From NCBI GenBank assembly GCA_021186555.1, contig JAJKFL010000042.1:30297215-30361214 (forward strand): a DNA stretch of 64,000 nt, read 5' to 3'. Within the stretch, counting starts at the first letter, position 1; each line of letters opens with the position of its first letter. Below are positions 57,801 through 64,000 of the stretch, piece after piece. The translations under genes and the position numbers were made by a program. The notes below the pieces were generated by a model. The model was not told where the DNA came from. It saw only the letters and a list, made by a program, of their open reading frames with translations, and did not search any database. This DNA comes from Reticulitermes speratus. Its lineage: Eukaryota; Arthropoda; Insecta; Blattodea; Rhinotermitidae.

Positions 57801-60800
57801 CAGTACAAGGTAATTACATTTTTTGCTATGTAGCTCAGTTAAGTGGATGAAGGAGCCCCAATTTGAAGTTGAGTAAAGCACGTGTCTCCTCACTTGTCAC
57901 TTTCACTACACTAAACATTTGCATGTGTATGATAGTTTTGGTGGGGCATGTGGCACATATGGGAGACAGGAGAGATGCATACATGGTTTTGGTGGGGAGA
58001 TCTGAGGGAAAGAGACCACTTGAAAGACCTAGGTGTAGATGGGAGGATATTAAAATGGATCTTCAAGGAATGGGATGGGGAGGCATGAACTGGATTGATG
58101 TGACTCAGGATAGCGGCAGTTGATGGGTGCTTGTGAATGTGGTATTGAACCTTCGGGTTGCATAAAATGTGGGGAGGTTTTTGAGTAGCTGAGGACCTGT
58201 TAATTTCTCAGGAAGGGCTCTGCTCCATGGAGTTAGTTATAATCTTAACCATTCAGTCTATTATCTCATGTCAGTTTCGCACCTGTCGCAGGGAACTTCA
58301 GTAATAAGTGTGTATGGCATTCACTGTCTAGTCAGACAGCCAACCATCGTGAAAGAGACTTGTGGGAACATAAAGGAAAACTACAATCTGACTTTAGTTC
58401 TGTTACAAAGAATGTTTTACATTTTCTACAAGTTGAACCACAAAGGAAGAGAATGAAATGTCCCCATGTCATATGTGTCATTAGTTTGATCTGACATTTA
58501 ACAGATGATATTCTCATACACATTGTTTATGACCTATGCACAGAGTGTGTATGGTTTGTGTGAATGCTTAACACGTGCTGATTACTGGAGGTACAGTGAC
58601 CATCAAAATCACCCAGGGACTAAACGATTTTGTTGATGTGCTGGCAGGTCTTTGTACTTAAATAGTTTTACAACTTAGTGATCTATTTTTATGAATAATT
58701 TTATAAGTATGCATCTCCAGCACAGTAAATTTATTGGACATAACCTATATTTTAAACATCCTGTTGTGATAATAAAGTGTAATGATATGAACCATCAATC
58801 ACAACAAAATTTTTTTTTTCAGAGATGGTCATCTTGAGGTAATACAACTGTGTGTTACCTGAAGATGGCCAAGTTGGCCGAAACATGTCGTAAAACACAC
58901 TAAATCTCTGAAAAATTAAAAAAAAATTGTTGTGATTGATGGTTCATTTCTTTACACTTTATTGGACATAGCCTGAAAGTTTCTCATCTTGACTGTTTCT
59001 GTAATCTTTTATACACAAACAGAAATTTGGGGTGTATTTATGGTCTAAATTTACCTCATGTATAACAGTGGTTTATTATTAACTGTCACGCTGGTTACCA
59101 AGTATAGGATTTGTGTTGTCACCATATTGCTATTTTATAAGTCCACAGAAAAGTACCATAACAAATGCTGCTTAACCTTGAAAATCTATATCACACAATA
59201 TTCAGTATGCTACATTAAGTGGCACTGGTGATGCTTTTGCAGCAGTTCTTTAAATGGCCTCCATATCAGTGTTATTGGTGGTACTGAATTAAAAGATTTG
59301 AACACAGGCATACCCGTAATTTTGAGATGTTCATCCCATGTTTCAGATGTCATTCACATATGTACAGACCTGATTAAATCATGTGACTAGTTTTATATTA
59401 ATGAAGAAAGTAAGCTAAAAATAATTTTATAAATCCTCAGGAAGATTTTTCTCCCTTAAAAATGTTGAGATGGCACCTCCAAACAAGATGTGATTACTTC
59501 AAATGAGCTTTTACTAGATTTAAAATCCATGAAAATTCTACTCGTCTCTCTGTTCTTAAATCTTGTAACAGGTATATGGAACGTGAAGTTGTAGGAACAG
59601 ACATTACATACGGTGTTTTTAAATAATTTGAACTTTGTAATTGAAGTTGGCAATCTCCTTTTGTAACCCTTGGGAATTGGGGCAGTGACAGTCTCTTTGA
59701 TGATGCAGATGGCGACACAGTGGATTCAAGGAGCTGTATTGTGCTGGAGGTGGTAACTCGTCACCTCACGGTTCCCGTTCTAGCCACAAGAGATCTCGTA
59801 GCCGTTCACGTGGTGCTGTGCGGAGTAGCCGGAATCGAGCAAGGTCTCCTCCGCTTCCTACAAGACCACGATCGCGAACCAGAGACCGAGACAGAGAGAG
59901 GGACAGATCTAGGGACCGTGATCGAGATCGGGACCGAAGGCCACACACGCCACAGCCACAGGCCCAAAGGGTATGAAATCAGATTAGTTGTTTACAAATT
60001 ATTGAACTGTATGTTAGACTTTGCAGATGTTGTTGAATGCAGCAGGACTTCTGTATGTAGACATCTGGGTACATTTTTAGTAGTTAAGTAGAATAGCTAG
60101 TGAAAGACCTAAGGACCCAGTTTCTTTTGACTTAAGACATTGTGGCCATATCCAGCCATGGTCAGATAAGAACGTGGTGGAAGAAAAATAAAGATAGCAC
60201 TCTCAGAACACCATTTGACCACATAGTTTCCATTTTCATCACTACATGTGGTTTGCAGGACATTTTGAAATCATCTTCTTTACATATGAACAACCTTTTC
60301 TTTGTTTTTTATGAAATTTGTTTTCTTGTGAGGTGTGACTTCTCAGCTGCAGGTTTTTGACATGGTATTTTACAAGGTCATTCAAGGATCATCCGTTTTG
60401 ATGCTTTGGAGAATGGTTGCTGTATGGAAAGTGCCCACTAACTCAGCACAGATGATGATGAAACTGTGGAGTGAATAAAGACTGACTCTAATATAAACCA
60501 GTTGCTTGTGGGTTTAAGAAGTGTATATCAAACAGCATGGATGGAAAAGCAGATGATGTCATGTGGAAGGAAGTTGAAGGTGCAGATGACTCTTCAACTA
60601 TTGAATCAAAAAGTACTGATGACAGTTACTCTTAACATGGGCTGATTTGTGCACCATGGCTTTATCTCTGTGTTTTTACTGATTATAAGTTGTTTAGTAT
60701 TACCTACTGTCTCTTTATGCCTGTGTAATACTGACATGTAATGGTAATGTAAAATGTTCACATACATATATGAAAATCAGTGGCCCGTGTGGTTAGTTGC

Positions 60801-61605
60801 CAGCCTCTTCGCTGCAGAGGCATGGGTTGGATCCCAAGCCAGTTTATGTGAGATTTGTAGTGGACAGAGTAGCACTGGGACAGGTGTTTCACTGAGTACT
60901 TCAGTTCTGTCACTGTCATTCCACCAGTTCTCCATATTCATTTATTCTTCTTGTCACTGGTGTTGTATAATGTCAGTAATTGACTTCATTAAATAACACA
61001 CTTAAAAACTGGTATATATATGTAACTCAAGAATCTGGACCTTAAGTGAAATGTAAACTTGGAGTCCCAATACTGACATGAATATGGTCCTAGGAATTCA
61101 CATTTTAGGAGGGCATCATACACAGGCAGGAATGGAAAATTATAATGTCCCCAGTCACAATCTAAAATTACTCTCTGAAACTGTGTAAAGTAGTGGTCAC
61201 GTTTTGCACACCACAACATTGACACAAATATTTGGGTAAAGAATTTTAGATATTATGCAAGTAAATCTGGTTTCTAAACTGCATTCATTGTACCTCAGAT
61301 TTTAAGTTGTCTTATTTAATAGTCATTTTTTAAACGCACTAGCCAATTACTAAACTTAAATGTAGCTTCTTTAAGAATTTTTAGCATTATTGTTTAACTT
61401 TGTATCACAATTGTGTGTTTCAGCCTCAGTCTCAGCAACCAAGACGTCGTACACCCAAGATGACATCACTAACACCTAGCTCTCGTTCACTCAGCTCATG
61501 CTCAGATGAGTCATGTTCCGTATGCTCGCCTAAAGGGAATAGGAAAGTAGTTACTTCACCAGCACCTGTAGCGAGTAGAGCTAGGCAACCAACACCTCGG
61601 TCAAG
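51730..61605 (+). CDS. RS/RD-rich, probably nuclear protein (partial, 4 coding exons seen)
   Basis: Coding exons 51730-51835, 52831-52951, 59709-59970 and 61424-61605 join in frame through GT-AG junctions (phases 1, 2, 0; the last exon ends in phase 2, so the gene continues to the right of the window or into an exon I missed). The start [14 protein letters not shown] has an in-frame TGA just upstream. Exon 2 encodes a conserved-looking block, [20 protein letters not shown], then [20 protein letters not shown]. Exon 3 is an RS and RD/RE repeat ([28 protein letters not shown]). Exon 4 is Ser/Pro-rich ([17 protein letters not shown]). Such composition suits a splicing or RNA-processing factor; that is inference from composition. 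I do not recognise the gene. Confidence 0.8.
52831..52951 (+). CDS. RS-rich gene, second coding exon
   Basis: 121 nt. Acceptor TTTTTGCAG, donor ATAG then GTTTGT. Encodes [19 protein letters not shown] and [11 protein letters not shown], the least repetitive and best candidate for homology search. Confidence 0.85.
53137..54571 (-). mobile_element. pogo/Tigger element, copy 2, internally deleted
   Basis: Same family as 11161-13343. Ends TACAGTAAAACCTC and GGTTCCACTGTA with TA on both sides. About 750 bp shorter than copy 1: the part encoding both DNA-binding domains and the first catalytic Asp is lost near 54210-54230. It lies in reverse orientation in intron 2 of the RS-rich gene. Confidence 0.9.
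53259..54041 (-). pseudogene. Tigger-type transposase C-terminal half, open frame
   Basis: 260 residues open from 54041. Contains [12 protein letters not shown] (second catalytic Asp), [19 protein letters not shown] (third), an acidic middle, and C-terminus [14 protein letters not shown]. The first catalytic residue and all DNA-binding parts are missing, so it cannot transpose. QVSIKDFF fits the canonical PCNA-interacting peptide Qxx(I/L/M)xx(F/Y)(F/Y) exactly. It is the least damaged copy of this region. Confidence 0.88.
54572..54829. other. Intron sequence between two Tigger relics
   Basis: No recognisable element; may include the decayed start of the next transposase. Confidence 0.35.
54830..56540 (+). 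pseudogene. Tigger/jerky-type transposase relic, third lineage, split by a SINE
   Basis: Decayed frames in order: [14 protein letters not shown] (start of the helix-turn-helix), [33 protein letters not shown] (first catalytic Asp in SADE), [18 protein letters not shown], and [20 protein letters not shown] (third Asp region, usually LIQPMDQGVI). After the SINE at 56083-56395 it resumes with [26 protein letters not shown]1-like family different from the copies at 11161 and 53137. Many stops. Confidence 0.85.
56071..56407 (-). mobile_element. tRNA-derived SINE, family 2, copy B, with perfect 12-bp duplication
   Basis: CTCCAGCCAGAT is repeated exactly at 56071-56082 and 56396-56407 around a SINE read on the minus strand (head GGTGCAGTTGGTTGAGGCACTG, B-box-like GGTTTGATTCC). 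The left end is the poly-T/A tail. It interrupts the Tigger relic. Confidence 0.9.
56541..57055. other. Intron sequence, no gene recognised
   Basis: ACGGATGGATGGACGGACAGAC at 56676 is a short GGAC/GGAT simple repeat. Otherwise nothing identified. Confidence 0.4.
57155..57200 (-). ncRNA. Hammerhead-like motif, left arm
   Basis: The minus strand has CTGAGAA (one core change), T, stem II GGCAA/TTGCC, GAAAT, GTATGT, A, and a five-pair stem I (ACTCC with GGGGT). Confidence 0.5.
57669..57720 (+). ncRNA. Hammerhead-like motif, right arm
   Basis: CTGAGGA at 57679, T, stem II GGCAA/TTGCT with loop CTTGA, GAAAC, GTATGT then A. Stem I CCC/GGG with a bulged A. Confidence 0.58.
57925..58230 (+). pseudogene. 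LINE C-terminal fragment
   Basis: [20 protein letters not shown], then [20 protein letters not shown] and [15 protein letters not shown] is the typical C-terminus of a non-LTR retrotransposon ORF2. It reads on one strand without the rest of the gene. 5'-truncated copy. Different lineage from the LINE at 34690-37610. Confidence 0.8.
58231..58729. other. Intron sequence, no gene recognised
   Basis: AT-rich, no element identified. Confidence 0.4.
58730..58970. mobile_element. Small palindromic element (0.2 kb) with one hammerhead-like motif
   Basis: TTTATTGGACATA is repeated exactly at 58730-58742 and 58958-58970. Inverted arms (from 58770 and to 58957) share GAACCATCAATCACAAC. A left-only 27-nt extension (58743-58769) contains CATCCTGTTGTG. 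The left arm has lost the middle of its motif; the right arm keeps it. Confidence 0.8.
58850..58900 (+). ncRNA. Best-formed hammerhead-like motif in the window
   Basis: CTGAAGA at 58859-58865, T, stem II GGCC/GGCC with loop AAGTT, GAAAC at 58880-58884, self-complementary ACATGT (stem III), C at 58889 as cleavage site (GUC). Stem I pairs TTAC with GTAA and, after two bulged A, GTGTG with CACAC. All core bases agree except the extra T after the first block. Confidence 0.68.
58971..59708. other. Intron sequence before exon 3 of the RS-rich gene
   Basis: AT-rich, no element identified. Confidence 0.4.
59709..59970 (+). CDS. RS-rich gene, third coding exon
   Basis: 262 nt. Acceptor GATGCAG, donor AAAGG then GTATGA. 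Encodes [15 protein letters not shown], then SRSRSRG and [20 protein letters not shown]. The alternating charge of RD/RE repeats is typical of splicing-associated proteins. Confidence 0.85.
59971..60779. other. Intron sequence, no gene recognised
   Basis: Nothing identified. Confidence 0.4.
60780..60990 (+). mobile_element. tRNA-derived SINE, family 3
   Basis: GGCCCGTGTGGTTAGTTGCC (A-box region) and GGTTGGATCCC (B-box) are spaced as in a tRNA. A body of about 150 bp follows. No target duplication found. Distinct from families 1 and 2. Confidence 0.6.
60991..61423. other. Intron sequence before exon 4 of the RS-rich gene
   Basis: AT-rich, nothing identified. Confidence 0.4.
61424..61605 (+). 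CDS. RS-rich gene, fourth coding exon
   Basis: 182 nt. Acceptor GTGTTTCAG, donor TCAAG then GTGTGT. Encodes [20 protein letters not shown], then [14 protein letters not shown] and RQPTPRSR. Ser/Pro/Arg-rich. Confidence 0.82.
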
Positions 61606-62104
61606 GTGTGTTTGTTGGATGTCCAGTACCAGCTAATGATTATTACAAATTACAGTGTTGCATTTTTATTTTGGACCAAAAGTAAAGACAAAAGTGACGT
61701 GGGTTTTGGTCCTGGATATATGGGGCAGGCAGAATACACAAAAGTTAGTTGTGAGACCTTTTAATACTGAGCAAGTTAACTCGGCATTGCTTCTGACTTT
61801 TCTTCAGGGGGTTCAAGGTTCAGATGTTAGCAGGGACACCAAGTACCTTGAAAAGTTCTTCATGGTGTTTCTTAGCTTGAATTGGGCCATGACCATGTCC
61901 TTCTACAACCTTTTTTATTAATAATTTACTGATTTTTACATTCAGTGCTCTGTAGCTTAAGATACCAACAGCATGACTGGGTAAGAAAATTATATTACTT
62001 GTATAAATTGCAATCATAATTTCTGCATGGTATTACACTTAATGTAAAAGAAGTTCCTAACTTTAATATGTTCACTGGGCCATTAATTCTCCAAATACAA
62101 GCAG
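61606..62104. other. Intron or flank, no gene recognised
   Basis: No further exon of the RS-rich gene was found here. Confidence 0.4.
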
Positions 62105-63012
62105 TTATGGACTGACACAGTAGTTGCATTCCAGAAAGCTGAACAGGCACAGCCAATCCACTTGTCTGGAAACACTGGTCAGGAATTCCAACACAAATGC
62201 ACAATATGCAGTAGCCCCATCTTGTTGAAACCCCTGGTGTCTTGGGTCAAAATGGTTAATTTCAAGCACAAAGTGTTTCCATAATGTTCTGAGATAAGTG
62301 GCCTGGATCACAGGCTCCTCAGAGATAAAATGGACCAAGCATGCAAGGTAGAAATTGCAGTCCAGATGCTGAGATGGAGTGAAGTGTGTGAGGTTCCTTA
62401 AAGAAGTGTGGGTTCCTCTCCTTGCTCCAGAAATTAAACAATTTTCTTTTTTGCGCTGTGATACATTGATCATCTAAGGAAATAACTTTTCCACAGGCTA
62501 CTTCTTCTTCTTTGGTGCAACAGCCTTTTTAGGCCAAGACCGCCCCAATGATCTTCTTCCATTGATTCCTTTCGTGGGCTTTCCTTTTCCATTGACTTAC
62601 TTTAAAAGTCTTGAGGTCATTTTCTACATCATCAAGCCATCATGTAACTGGTCTTCCTACTTTCCTTTTTCCACAGGCTACGCGTACAGGAAATGTTTAC
62701 AGGCTTCATGCTACTCTGCAGGTCTGCATCACTTGGTTCTTTACCTACGATCTTATCACACATGCTCCCTTAGTGTGGTACTGGGAGTCCCAAGTTTTCA
62801 CAATTGTTTCTGAAGTGCTTCTTTCAGTGACTGTTCCACAGCTGAATTCACATTTTTTAATTGTTTGTTTCATGTTTGTGGTTACCGTGAGCATGGTTTT
62901 TGTTTGGTGGAACTTGTTGCAAACAGCTTCTTATTCCATTGCCGTACCATACTTTCTGTTGATGTTGCCGTGTTAAATATTGCCTTGAAGTCTTCAAGGA
63001 TGTCCACAATGG
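62105..63012 (-). pseudogene. mariner-like (DDE3) transposase relic, split by a LINE
   Basis: 62473-62105 contains ATYLRTLWKHFVLEINHF and GFQQDGATAYCAFVLEFL (the QQDGA-x-A block around the second Asp). To the right of the inserted LINE the minus strand has IFNTATSTESMVRQWNKKLF and TSSTKQKPCSR, fitting the N-terminal helix-turn-helix of the same family. Many stops in between. Confidence 0.75.
62487..62681 (-). mobile_element. 5'-truncated LINE insertion with perfect 15-bp duplication
   Basis: TTTTCCACAGGCTAC is repeated exactly at 62487-62501 and 62667-62681. The 165-bp insert read on the minus strand encodes the end of a LINE ORF2 (WLDDVENDLKTFKVSQWKRK then NQWKKIIGAVLA-stop) and a short GAA-rich tail at its left. 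Confidence 0.88.
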
Positions 63013-63020
63013 TTTTCCAG

Positions 63021-63280
63021 TACAGTGAAACCTCTATCCATCGTTTTTCAGGGGACCGGAAAATTTGAACGATACATACGGGAAATGATAGTACCGGGAA
63101 ACCATTAAAAATTATAGATAAGAACAATTTAATGATAATTATTACTGCTTGCTGAGAAAATCTTTCATTGACGTTTGTTTTGAGCAAACTTTACTCCTCC
63201 TCAATTCAAAGTACGATTTTTCAAGGCCTAGAACACTTTCACGATCACTGTCACTCGTGCTGTGCGCATAAAACAAAGAT
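63021..63280 (-). mobile_element. pogo/Tigger element, copy 3, cut by a Harbinger insertion
   Basis: Starts TACAGTGAAACCTCTATCC like copy 1's end. Read on the minus strand it encodes the transposase C-terminus with SKQTSMKDFLSKQ. The match stops at 63280 in ...AAAACAAAGAT, where the next element begins. Confidence 0.88.
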
Positions 63281-64000
63281 CTAAAGGCGGAAACACACTA
63301 CCGTCACGTCACGTGAGCTCACGCGTTGTCACGCTGACACATTTTTACCGTGATATCATGCTTAGAAACACACTGCTGTCACGCCAAACAGCTTTTCTTC
63401 ATTTTTTGATCATTTCGAATGTTGCCTCCAAGATGGAATGTGCCAGCTCAACTAGTTCTTCGGATTCAGACTGGGAAGAAGAATTAGAAGTTGTGACTGC
63501 TTTTTTAGCTCTCGAAGCCAGTAAATATGCTAACCGGGTATGGGTACATAAATCAATGAAAAGAGAGAAGATTTAGATGAATTTCATCGTTTAGTGCCTG
63601 AGTTACGAGAAGATCCGAAACGTTTCCACATGTACTTTCGAGTGGGCCTAGAAAAATTTGATTATTTACATCAGCTTATTGAAAACGCGTAGAAAACGCA
63701 TTTGGAATTTTAGCAGCCCGTTGGAGATGTTTCCGGAGGTATTTGAAAGTACAACCTGAATTTGTGGACAAAATCGTACTTGCATCATGCTGTTTGCATA
63801 ACATGTTGTGCGCAGACAAAACGTTTGAAGCAGACACTGGATCAATTAATCTTCCTGAAGCGGCGTTATTAAATATAGGTCGTATTAGAAGACATAGTAC
63901 TCGTCTAGCGTTTCAAGTTCGAGAGATATTCAAAGAATATTTTAATTCTGATGGTGGTAGTGTAGCATGGCAAGTTCCTATGGTTCGCAGGGGTAGAATA
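63281..64000 (+). mobile_element. PIF/Harbinger element (partial, runs off the window)
   Basis: Starts near TAAAGGCGGAAACACAC inside Tigger copy 3, with a terminal region rich in CGTCACG/CACGTGAG. It encodes a shortened Harbinger transposase. The right end lies beyond 64000. Confidence 0.75.
63433..64000 (+). pseudogene. PIF/Harbinger transposase with catalytic core deleted
   Basis: The N-terminus MECASSTSSSDSDWEEELEV then RVWVHKSMKRE leads, through a one-base frameshift near 63570, to EFHRLVPELREDPKRF and EKFDYLHQLIENA. This is the usual start of HARBI1-like transposases. A stop follows and the C-terminal part resumes at 63694: ENAFGILAARWRCFRRYLKV, then LASCCLHNMLC and SVAWQVPMVRRGRI. The several hundred bases encoding the DDE core are absent. 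Confidence 0.85.

Overview
This is eukaryotic, AT-rich, intron-rich DNA packed with decayed transposons. There are no operons, ribosome binding sites or CRISPR arrays. The mix of Penelope-like, BEL/Pao, pogo/Tigger, mariner, piggyBac, hAT and Harbinger elements with tRNA-derived SINEs, plus an insect-like Tom40 with kilobase introns, suggests an arthropod, most likely an insect with a large genome. This is inference from content, not a species assignment.

Two host genes are supported. (1) TOMM40/Tom40, the mitochondrial outer-membrane import channel, lies on the minus strand from 30543 to 2556. It has five coding exons that join in frame with GT-AG borders into 347 codons plus a stop. Its introns hold most of the repeats in the left half. 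(2) A plus-strand gene from 51730 runs past 61605. Four coding exons encode a basic, RS/RD-rich, probably nuclear protein that I do not recognise by name. The two genes diverge, with about 21 kb between the coding starts.

Layout: 1-2490, sequence downstream of Tom40 with a hammerhead-like motif and a strong hairpin. 2733-8481, a head-to-head palindromic pair of Penelope-like elements (PLEs) in Tom40 intron 4. 11161-13343, a pogo/Tigger element. 16-20 kb, SINE, hAT, mariner and a second pogo-type element. 24.6-29.3 kb, a BEL/Pao LTR element in intron 1 whose 5' LTR was invaded by a palindromic PLE-type element. 31-51 kb, intergenic DNA with a hAT MITE, minisatellites, a LINE, a piggyBac relic, SINEs and a small palindromic element. 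51.7-61.6 kb, the RS-rich gene, whose intron holds Tigger copies, a SINE and two small palindromic elements. 62-64 kb, a nest of LINE inside mariner-like, followed by Tigger interrupted by Harbinger.

The most interesting signal is a dispersed family of about 14 hammerhead-ribozyme-like motifs (CTGANGA, stem II, GAAAC, short self-complementary stem III). Several of them show stem I and stem II pairing conserved while the sequence changes. They sit at the outward ends of the intact PLE pair and of at least four short non-coding palindromes. The PLE pair and three of the short palindromes have their own target-site duplications of 9-13 bp. The short palindromes look like non-autonomous, hairpin-forming relatives of the PLE. 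A second notable signal is a PCNA-interacting-peptide-like C-terminus in two distinct pogo/Tigger families.
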